A stretch of DNA of 64,000 nt from NCBI GenBank assembly GCA_965183835.1, contig CBCYME010000024.1, positions 62,001 to 126,000 of the forward strand, written 5' to 3'. Position numbers and translations under genes: made by a program. Below the pieces are notes generated by a model. It was not told the origin of the DNA, ran no database searches, and saw nothing but the letters and a program-made list of their open reading frames with translations. Of this stretch, positions 1 through 8,453 are shown in pieces. How positions within the stretch are numbered: the stretch's first letter is position 1; every line of letters begins with the position of its first letter. Source of the DNA: OMPR01 sp965183835. Its GTDB lineage: Bacteria > Pseudomonadota > Alphaproteobacteria > Rhodobacterales > Rhodobacteraceae.

Positions 1-657
1 GTCCACGGATTGAGACCACGGCGCGGTGCCCACAATCGACGACATCGCCGTCACACATTGGTTTTCCAGCGCGCGTGACATGGCCCCGATGCGCACGCGC
101 CAGTACCCCGACAGGGCCTCGGTGCATGAGGGAACCAGAATGATATCGGCCTCTTTCAGCGCCCGCCCCAGCAGGGGGAATTCGCTGTCATAGCAGATCA
201 AGACCCCAATTTTTCCCAGTGCTGTTTCAAACACTTGCAACCCATCGCCGCCGACCACATTCCATGGATCACGTTCGAACCGGGTCATGATTTGTTTGTC
301 TTGATAACCACTTACGCCTGTTGGGGCATAAAACGTCGCGCGATTGACCGGGCGACCATGACCCGCATTCACCGGAGCCGATGCGCCCAGAATATGGACA
401 CCGTGTTCGCCGGCAAGGGTTTTGTGCAACTGGTGAACCGGCTCCATCCGGTCAGACACAGCATGCATGGATTGCTCTAAGTCCGCCGCGACCTCGGCCC
501 CTGCAAGGGTCGACAATTCCATCGCGCCGTATTCAGGAAAGACCAGCAGATCCGCCCCCTGCCCCGCGGCGTCCCCGACCCATTTGGCGATCTTGTCCTC
601 GTACTGTGCCCAGCTGTCGAGCCAATCGAGAGGGTATGCGGCGGTGGCGATTTTCAT
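1..657 (-). CDS. Carbon-nitrogen hydrolase (nitrilase superfamily), 3'-truncated by window edge
   Basis: Only the first about 219 codons are inside the window; the frame is still open at base 1. The start is the ATG at 657, encoding MKIATAAYPLDWLDSW. The nitrilase triad is visible: Glu in VFPEYGAMEL, Lys in the segment GYQDKQIMTRFE, and the nucleophilic Cys in GVLICYDSEFPLLGRA. Such enzymes hydrolyse amides or nitriles, or carbamoyl groups, in the cytoplasm. The substrate cannot be told. The nearest upstream sequence carries four phased GTGCAC repeats about 140 bp before the start. Confidence 0.85.
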   Translation of the reverse strand, partial: MKIATAAYPLDWLDSWAQYEDKIAKWVGDAAGQGADLLVFPEYGAMELSTLAGAEVAADLEQSMHAVSDRMEPVHQLHKTLAGEHGVHILGASAPVNAGHGRPVNRATFYAPTGVSGYQDKQIMTRFERDPWNVVGGDGLQVFETALGKIGVLICYDSEFPLLGRALKEADIILVPSCTEALSGYWRVRIGAMSRALENQCVTAMSSIVGTAPWSQSVD

Positions 658-1000
658 CTCGAGTCTCTCCCCTGTGATGGGCAGAGTTAAGACCAAAGGC
701 AGGCCGGGACGCAACGGGGAATGAGGCGTTTCACGGCTTTAGGGCGAATCAGAGGTTAACACCGTTGTTTTTCTGGATTTGGCGGGGGTGACATGCGTGC
801 ACCTTACGTGCACCGGGCGTGCACCCCCTGTGCACGAAATCTGGGAAGCATTGCGGATTAACAGGGCGGACGATGGAAAGGTTAAGATTGTGTGAATTGA
901 GAGGGAAACGCCTGACCCTGGGTGGGTGCGAAGCGCCCTCCCATCGGGAGGGTCGGGCGCTGCCCAGCGGTGTCGGGGGCCGTCATCGCGACCTCAGGCT
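658..1000. other. Intergenic stretch without a gene
   Basis: About 340 bases separate the hydrolase start from the end of the broken DUF2971 gene. No open frame here has a credible ribosome-binding site or recognisable protein. The only structure seen is the four-copy GTGCAC array listed separately. The stretch should contain the promoter of the leftward hydrolase gene. Confidence 0.6.
796..839. repeat. Four tandem 11-bp units each centred on GTGCAC
   Basis: The palindrome GTGCAC occurs at 797, 808, 819 and 830, exactly 11 bp apart. The first three units share CGTGCACC followed by three variable bases; the fourth is TGTGCACG. An 11-bp period puts all copies on about the same helix face, as expected for cooperative protein binding. 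It does not fit the 17-bp NtrC site. It lies upstream of the leftward carbon-nitrogen hydrolase, so an operator for that gene is the simplest guess. Confidence 0.75.
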
Positions 1001-1868
1001 CTAAACCTCTTCCTCTATGTAGAACTCGTAAGCGTCGCCTTTGGATTTCATTCTCTTGAAAGGCACCTTGTTGCCGAGAGCCATTTTCAACTTTGCTTCG
1101 ACATCTGAGGGGGTTCGCAATCCAAGGATAACTGCACCTAAACGGTAGCGTGGAACAGTGAAGTATCCAGCAGGCTTCCATGTCTGAAAGATACGCCATT
1201 CCTTCTCATATGCCCAATCTTCAGATTTACTGAGAACGAAAGCATTAGTTACCCTTCTGATGTTTGCATTAGAATTCACAAACACGTCTTGGGTCGCAAA
1301 ATAGTGCTTCAAGATGCTCACAAAGCTCAATTCTGGTCGAGTTTTCATGTTCATGTTTGGTCGGACGTAATCGATCTTCCCCCAAGTGAGATCATCATCC
1401 CCTTTGTCTTTGGTAAGTTCAAACTCCAAGCACACACCTTGATGACTGTTCGCGTAATGCGCCCACATGAGAGGGCTCGTACCGTTTTCACAAAAGCAAG
1501 CCACTTTGGTACGCTGGGGGGATTTCTTGCCCGAGACCCGGAATTGTGCGTATCGCCAGTTCGAATTGATAGCTCTTTTTTCGCCACTTAGCTTTGGCGT
1601 CACTGGCTGGCATACCCGGCGGAAACGCCCCTTCCAGTTTTCCATTAAACCCTGCTTGTGGCCCGCGCCTCTTCCTCACCTCGTCGAGGAAATCGTCAAA
1701 TTCCTCTCTGCTTGACCCCACAATTTGGGGTCGCCCCTCGAAAGGATCATTTTGATTGACCAAAGGGCTAAGCCAAACTTTCCCTTCTACCAGAGCTTTC
1801 AGCTCATCTTCAAAGTACTCTCCGTTGCAAGGGCGATATCGGTACAGCTTTTCGGGAAACGTTGTCAC
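1001..1868 (-). pseudogene. DUF2971 family protein, frameshifted
   Basis: Two overlapping frames together make one DUF2971 protein. The upstream frame (start ATG at 1868) has the N-terminal signature LYRYRP and WLSPLVNQNDPFEGRP and then runs into a stop after IPPAYQSGLLL. The downstream frame carries VACFCENGTSPLMWAHYA and GVCLEFEL, ending in FYIEEEV at 1001. They join if one base is removed from the six-G run at 1516-1521 (plus strand), which would give about 288 residues, normal for the family. Base composition is visibly more AT-rich than the neighbours, suggesting transfer. Function of the family is unknown. It may be a true pseudogene or a homopolymer sequencing error. Confidence 0.8.
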
Positions 1869-1895
1869 TCTATAATCCTCATTACAAAATACGTA

Positions 1896-2489
1896 TCACA
1901 AACCCCTGATCCAGAATTGCAGCGGCTTTAGGGTCTCGTCCTCTTCGCCCAGATCCCTCCACGAAAACTGCGCCACCACACCGGGCAATTTTGTGTAGCC
2001 GCGCGCGGTCCAAAAGGGGTTGAGTGGGGCGTAGTCTGTTGGGCGTTGGGGGTGGTCGTCTGGGCGTTGCACGGCGCAAAAGGCGGTTTTGGTGTAGCCG
2101 AGTGTGCGGGCGTGAGCCTCGCGGTGGTCAAAGAAGGCGTGGCCGACGCCCTGCCCCCGATATGCGGGTAGCAGGACGGATTCGGCGCAGTAAAAGATCG
2201 TGTTGAGGTCCAACCCGGTGCCTGTAAATGCAGCGGCGAAATCGTCGGCGTGATCAGAGAGCGGCGTACCGGTCGAGGCCCCGACCAAGCGGTCGCCATC
2301 GAATGCGCCGACCAAAATGGCGCGGGCGCTGTCACGGTAGGTTTGCAGATAGGCCCGCTCGTACGTCAGATCGCCGTCGTAGAGATAGGGAAAGGCGCGA
2401 AAAACGGAAATGCGCAGGGCTGCGACGTCATCCAGCGCCGCATCCAGCGCGGCGCCGGTCAGAACCCGGACATCCGAGATCTTAGCCAT
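1896..2489 (-). CDS. GNAT family N-acetyltransferase
   Basis: A 197-residue protein with the acetyl-CoA binding motif of the GNAT fold in AESVLLPAYRGQGVGHAFFD (V/I-x-x-x-x-R-G-x-G-x-G/A form) and the following HREAHARTLGYTKTAFCAV strand-helix. The acceptor substrate cannot be inferred. Its ATG overlaps the end of the NTF2-like gene by 8 bases, so the two are translated from one message together with the phosphatase gene. Confidence 0.8.
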   Translation of the reverse strand: MAKISDVRVLTGAALDAALDDVAALRISVFRAFPYLYDGDLTYERAYLQTYRDSARAILVGAFDGDRLVGASTGTPLSDHADDFAAAFTGTGLDLNTIFYCAESVLLPAYRGQGVGHAFFDHREAHARTLGYTKTAFCAVQRPDDHPQRPTDYAPLNPFWTARGYTKLPGVVAQFSWRDLGEEDETLKPLQFWIRGL

Positions 2490-2880
2490 TGGTGACCTGA
2501 TGCATCCAGTCGGCCAGATTGTAATAGGTGGTCACGCGGGTGATCTTGCCATCTTTGAGATCAAAGAACGACCCGGCGGGCAGGCGATAGGTTTGGTTGG
2601 CGGCGTCGGGCAGCCCTTCGTCTGTCGCAAGATAGGTGCCGTTGACGATGTATTCTGCGCTGGCGCGGGTGCCATTCTGCGCCTCGAACAGGACCATATC
2701 GGTCAGCTCTTCTTTATAACAACGGGTCATGTGGGCGCAGAAGTCGGCGAATTTCTCGCGGCCGACGCGGATCTGACCTTCGTTGACGTGATGGGCCACG
2801 TCATCAGACAAGCAATCCAGCATGGTGTCGGTGTCGCCCAGATTGAAGGCGGCGAAATAGCGTTTGATGGTGTCAGTCAT
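2482..2880 (-). CDS. NTF2-like / SnoaL-type (ketosteroid isomerase-fold) protein
   Basis: A 132-residue protein beginning MTDTIKRYFAAFNLGDTDTM, the usual opening helix of SnoaL-like proteins, followed by the curved-sheet segments ending in LKDGKITRVTTYYNLADW. These small cone-shaped proteins act as isomerases, hydrolases or binding proteins; the specific role is not clear. The start codon overlaps the stop of the phosphatase gene by 4 bases (ATGA) and the end overlaps the GNAT gene, indicating tight translational coupling. Confidence 0.75.
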   Translation of the reverse strand: MTDTIKRYFAAFNLGDTDTMLDCLSDDVAHHVNEGQIRVGREKFADFCAHMTRCYKEELTDMVLFEAQNGTRASAEYIVNGTYLATDEGLPDAANQTYRLPAGSFFDLKDGKITRVTTYYNLADWMHQVTNG

Positions 2881-3335
2881 GGTGCCTCTGTTGGTTCGCC
2901 CCAGCGGTCTTTCAGAAAGGTGATGATCTGATCGCGGGTCTGTCTGTAGCTGGATAGCTTATCGGCGCGCGACTCGCCGACCCCGGTAGGGTCCATTATT
3001 GGCCAATAATCGACATCGAGATGAAAAACACGGGTCAATTCCAGCGCCCGGTGTTGGCTAGCGGGGGAGAGCGCCACGATCAGATCGAACGAACTGAGAT
3101 CATCGCCCCATTGTTCCATCTCGTCAAAGGAGCGCGACCGATGGCGGCTGAGTTCGACATCCAATTCCTGACACACGGCGATGCAGAAGCCGTCGATTTC
3201 CAGATCATTGTGCACGCCTGCGGATTGGACATAGGTATCCATTCCGTAGAACTTTTTCATGATCCCCTCGGCCATGGGTGAGCGGACCGCGTTGTGGTCA
3301 CAGCAAAACAGAACCGACTGCGGAAGCTGCTTCAC
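2877..3335 (-). CDS. Low-molecular-weight protein tyrosine phosphatase / ArsC-like
   Basis: A 152-residue protein with the CX5R phosphatase loop at residues 12-18 (C-DHNAV-R followed by SP) and the general-acid region WPIMDPTG. The family dephosphorylates tyrosine or reduces arsenate; without a partner ars gene the phosphatase reading is preferred. The start is the GTG at 3335, placed directly after the stop of the UPF0262 gene. In related Rhodobacteraceae this gene follows UPF0262 and precedes infA; here NTF2-like and GNAT genes follow instead. Confidence 0.85.
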   Translation of the reverse strand: MKQLPQSVLFCCDHNAVRSPMAEGIMKKFYGMDTYVQSAGVHNDLEIDGFCIAVCQELDVELSRHRSRSFDEMEQWGDDLSSFDLIVALSPASQHRALELTRVFHLDVDYWPIMDPTGVGESRADKLSSYRQTRDQIITFLKDRWGEPTEAP

Positions 3336-3338
3336 CTG

Positions 3339-3818
3339 TTAGCCCCCGAAATGCAGCACGCAGATCAGCGTGAAGAGGCGGCGGGCGGTGTCAGTGTCAA
3401 TGTCGGCTTTTCCCTCAAGGCGCTCTTGCAACACGCGGCTGCCCTCGTTGTGGATACCACGCCGAGCCATGTCGATGGTTTCAATCTGGCTGGGGGGCAT
3501 GGTTTTCACAGCGTTGAAGTAGCTTTCGCAGATCTGAAAGTAATCTTTCACAACCTGCCGGAAGGGGCCAAGCGACAGGTGGAATTCCGCTGCTTTTTCA
3601 GCCGCTTCGGTCTGAATATCAAAGACGAGACGTTTCTCTTTGATCGACAGGTTCAGGTGATAGGGGCCATTGAGGGCCGTGCGATCATCGCGGACTGGCA
3701 GCGCAAAGCTGTTCTCTTCCAACAGATCAAACATCGCGACTTTGCGCTCTTGTTCGATTTCAGGGGTTGGGGGCGGCAGATTGCTGTCGTCCAGTTCGAT
3801 ATGGCTGATGCGGTTCAT
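3339..3818 (-). CDS. UPF0262 family protein
   Basis: A 159-residue protein that begins MNRISHIELDDSNLPPP and contains FALPVRDDRTALNGPYHLNL and LSLGPFRQVVKDYFQICESY, the hallmarks of the UPF0262 family found in alphaproteobacteria next to hisD. Function is not known. It sits 84 bases after hisD and 3 bases before the phosphatase start, and is probably part of the hisD transcript. Confidence 0.88.
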   Translation of the reverse strand: MNRISHIELDDSNLPPPTPEIEQERKVAMFDLLEENSFALPVRDDRTALNGPYHLNLSIKEKRLVFDIQTEAAEKAAEFHLSLGPFRQVVKDYFQICESYFNAVKTMPPSQIETIDMARRGIHNEGSRVLQERLEGKADIDTDTARRLFTLICVLHFGG

Positions 3819-3902
3819 CGGATGTGGGCCTTGGCCAGAAATGTTTCGACCAAGACCTACAACACCACATCACAGGGGGCAACGACCTGTTGTATCGTTG
3901 GT

Positions 3903-5204
3903 TCAGCGGTTGAGCGCATCCAGTCGCACGCGCACGGACAAGCCGTGTGCCTCGAGGCTTTCGGATTGGGCGAGCCGTTCTGCTGAGGGACCGATGGCGC
4001 GCAGGGCGTCAGGAGTCATCTGGCTGAGCGTGGTGCGTTTGAGGAAGTCCATCACCGACAGACCGGACGAGAACCGCGCCGAACGGGCTGTGGGCAGGAC
4101 GTGGTTGGGACCGCCGACATAATCGCCAATGGCTTCGGGGGTGTAGCTGCCGATGAAAATGGCCCCGGCGTGGATAGTTTGTTCGCTCAATGCCACCGGA
4201 TCGGCCACGCAAAGCTCTAGGTGTTCCGGCGCAATACGGTTGGATAGATGCGCGGCCTCAGCCAGATCACGCACCGTGATGACGGCGCCAAAATCGCGCC
4301 AGCTCGGACCGGCGATGGCGCGCCGTTGCAGTGTGGTGAGACGTTGCTCGACGGCCTGCGCAACAGCGCGGCCAAACGCGGCGTCATCGGTGATGAGGAT
4401 CGATTGCGCGCTTTCGTCGTGTTCAGCCTGGCTGAGCAGGTCCAGCGCGATCCAGTCGGGATCGTTGTCTTTGTCTGCAATCACCAGAATTTCCGACGGG
4501 CCGGCGATCATGTCGATGCCGACTTTGCCAAACACCCGGCGTTTGGCGGCCGCGACAAAGGCGTTGCCGGGGCCGGTGATTTTGTCGACCGGTGCGATGC
4601 TGTCTGTGCCATAGGCCAGCGCGGCAATCGCTTGCGCGCCGCCGATACGATACACTTCGTCCACGCCAGAGATTTGCGCCGCCAACAGCACCAGCGGGTT
4701 CACAACGCCATCGGGGGTGGGAACGGCGATGGCTAGACGGCCTACCCCAGCGACTTTGGCGGGAATAGCGTTCATCAGCACGGAAGAGGGATAAGAAGCC
4801 AGCCCGCCTGGCACATACAGCCCCGCAGCGGACACAGCCGACCAGCGCCAGCCCAATGTGGCGCCGCTCTCATCCGTCCACTGATCATCTCGAGGCATCT
4901 GACGCGCGTGATAGGCGCGGATACGGTCTGCCGCCAATTCCAACGCGGCGCGATCTTCGGTTGAGACTTGCGCCGCGGCCTGTGCGATTTCCTCAGACGT
5001 AAAGGCCAGTGTGTCTGGGGTCAGGTCGAGCCGGTCGAATTTCGATGTCAGCTCGATCACCGCCGCATCGCCCCGATGGCGCACGTCGGCGATAATCTCG
5101 GCAACAATAGCATCTACGTCTGGACTGTCTTCGCGTTTGGCAGACAGCAGAGCGGTAAAGGCGGCTTCGAAATCGGGCGACGTGGTGTCCAAAAACTGGG
5201 GCAT
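3903..5204 (-). CDS. hisD: Histidinol dehydrogenase
   Basis: This 433-residue enzyme catalyses the last two oxidations of histidine synthesis, L-histidinol to L-histidine with two NAD+. Visible family signatures are GLYVPGGLASYPSSVLMNA, GPSEILVIAD and LLSQAEHDESAQSILIT (zinc ligand region), plus GGPNHVLPT near the C-terminus. Length matches the family. The ATG at 5204 has a good AAAGGAG ribosome-binding site 7 bases upstream. It precedes UPF0262 and the phosphatase gene in the order usual for Rhodobacteraceae. Confidence 0.97.
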   Translation of the reverse strand: MPQFLDTTSPDFEAAFTALLSAKREDSPDVDAIVAEIIADVRHRGDAAVIELTSKFDRLDLTPDTLAFTSEEIAQAAAQVSTEDRAALELAADRIRAYHARQMPRDDQWTDESGATLGWRWSAVSAAGLYVPGGLASYPSSVLMNAIPAKVAGVGRLAIAVPTPDGVVNPLVLLAAQISGVDEVYRIGGAQAIAALAYGTDSIAPVDKITGPGNAFVAAAKRRVFGKVGIDMIAGPSEILVIADKDNDPDWIALDLLSQAEHDESAQSILITDDAAFGRAVAQAVEQRLTTLQRRAIAGPSWRDFGAVITVRDLAEAAHLSNRIAPEHLELCVADPVALSEQTIHAGAIFIGSYTPEAIGDYVGGPNHVLPTARSARFSSGLSVMDFLKRTTLSQMTPDALRAIGPSAERLAQSESLEAHGLSVRVRLDALNR

Positions 5205-5266
5205 GCGGCTCTCCTTTGGCCCTCCCCATAACCGGAGCAGAGGAGAGCCTCAAGATTTATGCCGCT

Positions 5267-5770
5267 TTATGACGCGCGCTGCGGCAATGCGAGCAGGCCG
5301 AGGCCCGTCAAAAGCAGGGTCAGACCAGAAAATCCGGTGCGGATCTGGTTCCAGACCTGCCAAGGGGCGGAATAGTCGGACCAGATCTGTTGCGCCTGTT
5401 CCGGGGACAGGGGTGTTTCGACCAGAGCCAAGGCCTCATTCATCGGGACATTGACGGCCATGGTCAGGATCATCCCGCCAAAGAGATAGATCAGCCCACC
5501 AAGACCAAAGCACAGTGCCGCCTGCGTCCGTTTGGCGCGATAGGCGACAAAGGCGGTCAGCAGCAAAACAAAGGGCGTGCCGAAAAAGGCCGGAGCAAAA
5601 ACGCCATTGCGGACGCTGCCGTTCATGGCCTGCATCGCCTGAACCGCAACATTGGGGTCAGCTTGGTCCAGCCCCCACATGGTGGAGCAGACCCACGCAT
5701 AGAAAAAACCAAAAATAGCGCCTGACAGCAAGAGGGACAGCAGGGCGAGAAAGGGCAGCAGAAAACGCAT
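5267..5770 (-). CDS. DUF1772 (anthrone oxygenase-type) membrane protein
   Basis: A protein of 167 residues with four hydrophobic segments, starting MRFLLPFLALLSLLLSGAIF. The signature NVPMNEALA followed by W-x-x-Y and WQVWNQIRT matches the DUF1772 / anthrone-oxygenase-like family of small inner-membrane proteins, whose bacterial role is unclear. The ATG at 5770 was preferred to a TTG 18 bases upstream because it starts directly at the first membrane segment. It sits between hisD and a GNAT gene. Confidence 0.7.
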   Translation of the reverse strand: MRFLLPFLALLSLLLSGAIFGFFYAWVCSTMWGLDQADPNVAVQAMQAMNGSVRNGVFAPAFFGTPFVLLLTAFVAYRAKRTQAALCFGLGGLIYLFGGMILTMAVNVPMNEALALVETPLSPEQAQQIWSDYSAPWQVWNQIRTGFSGLTLLLTGLGLLALPQRAS

Positions 5771-5839
5771 ATCAAAATCCAGTATCAATGAAATCTGTCA
5801 CAGTAATACGCGGCAGCTGTTGGGTTCCGTCGCGACGGT

Positions 5840-6349
5840 CTAGATGTTTTTTTGCATTGGGTAAGATGGGCCAAAGGGGCCGGGGTCGGCCGGCCCCGCA
5901 GAGGTCCACCCGTGTTTGGCATAAAACCCCTGTGCGGTTGCGGTGCTGGACAGAAAGGCGGTTCGATGGCCCGCGTTCTGTGCGGTGGCTTCGAGCTGTG
6001 CCAAGAGCGCCGCGCCGGCCCCCTGCCCCACAGCCTGTGGACTGACGTAGAGCAGAGAGATGTCCGCAGTCGAGGACACCGCCCCCACGCCTGCCGCAGC
6101 GCCGTTCAGGGTGGCCAGCCAAAACGTGTGATCCCCTGCCAGCCAGCGACGCAGCGACTCGGGTGTTTTGTTTGCAGTCCAGTCTGCGATGATCTGCGGA
6201 TCATTGTTGTGATCCGCACCGCAGAGATGCCGGATTGAGCTGCACAGGATAGTGCTGAGGTCAAAGACATCAAACACCGTGGCCGGGCGCAGCGCCAAAC
6301 CGGTTTTGGGGTGGGCAAAGGCCTGTGCAATGCCGCGTTTGTTTTGCAT
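5840..6349 (-). CDS. GNAT family N-acetyltransferase
   Basis: A 169-residue protein with the GNAT acetyl-CoA loop ISLLYVSPQAVGQGAGAALL and the C-terminal ALLAQLEATAQNAGHRTAFL then GFYAKHGWTSAG, a typical end of the fold. The acceptor is not known. The gene lies between DUF1772 and DUF2948 genes on the same strand. Confidence 0.82.
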   Translation of the reverse strand: MQNKRGIAQAFAHPKTGLALRPATVFDVFDLSTILCSSIRHLCGADHNNDPQIIADWTANKTPESLRRWLAGDHTFWLATLNGAAAGVGAVSSTADISLLYVSPQAVGQGAGAALLAQLEATAQNAGHRTAFLSSTATAQGFYAKHGWTSAGPADPGPFGPSYPMQKNI

Positions 6350-6391
6350 GGCCTGCCCGTCCCTTGCCCCAACAGGGCGATTTGCCTGGCG

Positions 6392-6868
6392 TTAATCTTC
6401 GTGGTGAGGGGCCTGACCCGACGGCGCCTTATAGGGGCGTGTCACATCACGCAGCGAGACGCCGATGGCTTCGACGGTCAGGCGCAAGGCCCCATCGCCT
6501 GCCAAGGTCAGCAGGATCTGCCCTGCGCCCTCTTCGCCCGTTTCGAAATCAATCGACAAGATCGACAGGATCACATCCTTGTCCGAGCGATCCACACCCT
6601 GACTGGAGACGCCCAGCACGTTGTCGATCACCAGCAGAGATTGCACCCGTTCAAACGGGCGGTCACGCTGGCTTGCGGCCTCTTTGTCTTCCCAGCGGAA
6701 GCGGTTGAGCAGCAAAGCAAAGCGGCGCTCGGACGCGCGCCAGGACATTTCCGTAATCGGAAACACCGCGTCCTGCGTCAGGGTCGAAATCACTTGCAGG
6801 TCATCGACGCCCTCGGCCCCGAGGTTCAGCGGCGCTTCGCCGCCTTCGTGGAATGATGCGTCTGTCAT
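6392..6868 (-). CDS. DUF2948 family protein
   Basis: A 158-residue protein beginning MTDASFHEGGEAPLNLGAEG and containing FRWEDKEAASQRDRPFERVQ and GVDRSDKDVILSILSIDFE, as in the DUF2948 family that follows murA in alphaproteobacteria. Its start overlaps the end of murA by 4 bases. Function is unknown; conserved coupling to murA suggests an envelope or housekeeping role, but this is only inference. Confidence 0.85.
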   Translation of the reverse strand: MTDASFHEGGEAPLNLGAEGVDDLQVISTLTQDAVFPITEMSWRASERRFALLLNRFRWEDKEAASQRDRPFERVQSLLVIDNVLGVSSQGVDRSDKDVILSILSIDFETGEEGAGQILLTLAGDGALRLTVEAIGVSLRDVTRPYKAPSGQAPHHED

Positions 6869-8133
6869 TGGCCCGAGATCCTTTCGATTTTTGCGCCGAC
6901 GGCTTCCAGTTTGGACACCACACGTTCATAGCCGCGATCCAGATGATAGACCCGGCTAACGCGGGTTTCGCCTTCGGCGGCGAGCCCCGCCAGAATGAGC
7001 GATACCGAGGCGCGCAGATCGGTGGCCATCACGGGCGCGCCTTTGAGGCGATCAACGCCGGTCACTGTGGCGGTGCCGCCGTGCACCTCGATGTTGGCCC
7101 CCATGCGGATCAACTCTGGCGCATGCATGAACCGGTTTTCGAAAATCTTTTCTTCCAGCACGCTGGTGCCTTCGGCAGTGCACAACAGCGCCATCATCTG
7201 CGCCTGCAGATCGGTTGGGAAACCGGGGAAGGGTTCGGTTACCACATCCACCGCCTGCACCCGGTCGCCGCGCCGTTTGACGAGCAGGCCGGATTTAGTT
7301 TCCGTCACATCAACGCCGCATTGGTCCAGCTTTTCGACAAAGGCCCCAACGAGGTCGAGACGCCCGCCGAGCAATTCGACTTCGCCGCCGCAAATCACCG
7401 GGGCGAGCATATAGGTGCCCAATTCGATCCGGTCGGTGACAACCGGGTGTGTCGCGCCATGCAGGCGATCAACGCCCTGAACGGTAATGATTGATGTGCC
7501 TTCGCCGCTGATCTGCGCGCCCATCTTTTGCAGGCAGTGCGCCAGATCGACGATTTCAGGTTCGCGCGCTGCGTTGTTGATGACGGTTGTGCCTTTGGCC
7601 AGCGTCGCTGCCATCAGCACGTTTTCTGTGGCCCCGACCGAGACGATGGGGAAATCAACCACACCGCCTTTAAGCCCACCCGGGGCTTTGGCGTGAACAT
7701 AGCCGTCTTTCAATTCCATCTCGGCGCCCAGTGCTTCGAGTGCTTTGAGGTGCAGGTCGACTGGGCGTGCGCCAATGGCACAGCCCCCGGGCAACGATAC
7801 AACCGCCTGCCCTGCCCGCGCCAGCATCGGGCCCAGCACCAGAATAGAGGCGCGCATCTTGCGAACGATGTCATAATCCGCTGTCAGATTGTTCAGGTCA
7901 TGGCTGGACATGGCCAGCACCTGACCGCCTTGCAGGCTGGACACCTCGGCGCCCAGCGATTGCAGCAGCGTGGTCATCGTGGCGATGTCCGACAGGCGCG
8001 GCGCATTGGTCAGTGTCAACGGTTCATCACTGAGCAGCGTTGCCGGCATCAGGGTCAGACAGGCGTTTTTCGCGCCTGCAATTGGAATTTGGCCATTTAG
8101 CGGGCCGCCGCCTGTCACAAGAATCGAATCCAT
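6865..8133 (-). CDS. murA: UDP-N-acetylglucosamine 1-carboxyvinyltransferase
   Basis: MurA transfers enolpyruvate from PEP to UDP-GlcNAc, the first committed step of peptidoglycan synthesis in the cytoplasm. The 422-residue protein opens with the typical GGGPLNGQIPIAGAKNACL and contains LPGGCAIGARPVDLHLKALE, where the Cys is the residue that fosfomycin alkylates, and PGFPTDLQAQMMALLCTAEG. Length and motifs are complete. It lies 5 bases after a small basic ORF and overlaps DUF2948. Confidence 0.97.
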   Translation of the reverse strand: MDSILVTGGGPLNGQIPIAGAKNACLTLMPATLLSDEPLTLTNAPRLSDIATMTTLLQSLGAEVSSLQGGQVLAMSSHDLNNLTADYDIVRKMRASILVLGPMLARAGQAVVSLPGGCAIGARPVDLHLKALEALGAEMELKDGYVHAKAPGGLKGGVVDFPIVSVGATENVLMAATLAKGTTVINNAAREPEIVDLAHCLQKMGAQISGEGTSIITVQGVDRLHGATHPVVTDRIELGTYMLAPVICGGEVELLGGRLDLVGAFVEKLDQCGVDVTETKSGLLVKRRGDRVQAVDVVTEPFPGFPTDLQAQMMALLCTAEGTSVLEEKIFENRFMHAPELIRMGANIEVHGGTATVTGVDRLKGAPVMATDLRASVSLILAGLAAEGETRVSRVYHLDRGYERVVSKLEAVGAKIERISGQ

Positions 8134-8138
8134 CTGCC

Positions 8139-8294
8139 TTACCCCTTACTTTTATCGTTTTGCACCACATCATCCGCCCGTGCTTTGGCCTGCGTCTTAC
8201 GGCGACCAAGATTCGCTTTAAGGGCTGCCTTTAACCGATCCTCGCGGGTTGCGCTGGATTTTCCGGGCTTTTTGGGTGTTTTTTGCTCTGCCAT
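8139..8294 (-). CDS. Small basic conserved-type protein (51 aa)
   Basis: A 51-codon frame reading MAEQKTPKKPGKSSATREDR, then LKAALKANLGRRKTQAKARA and a short acidic tail. It ends 5 bases before the murA ATG, on the same strand, and is rich in Lys, Arg and Ala with a predicted helix in the middle. Position and codon pattern look genuine, but no function is known. It could help set murA expression by coupled translation. It is easily missed because of its length. Confidence 0.65.
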   Translation of the reverse strand: MAEQKTPKKPGKSSATREDRLKAALKANLGRRKTQAKARADDVVQNDKSKG

Positions 8295-8378
8295 ACACAC
8301 TCTCTACAGGAGCGGAAAAAAAGCGTCTAGATACCCCTTGCGCCCTGTTTCGTTTGCGTCTAAATCCCCCCTCACGGC

Positions 8379-8453
<75 letters not shown>

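Noticed and set aside
797..835. NtrC-binding site from GTGCAC repeats
   Set aside because: The NtrC consensus needs TGCAC-type half sites in a 17-bp dyad; here spacing is a strict 11-bp direct repeat.
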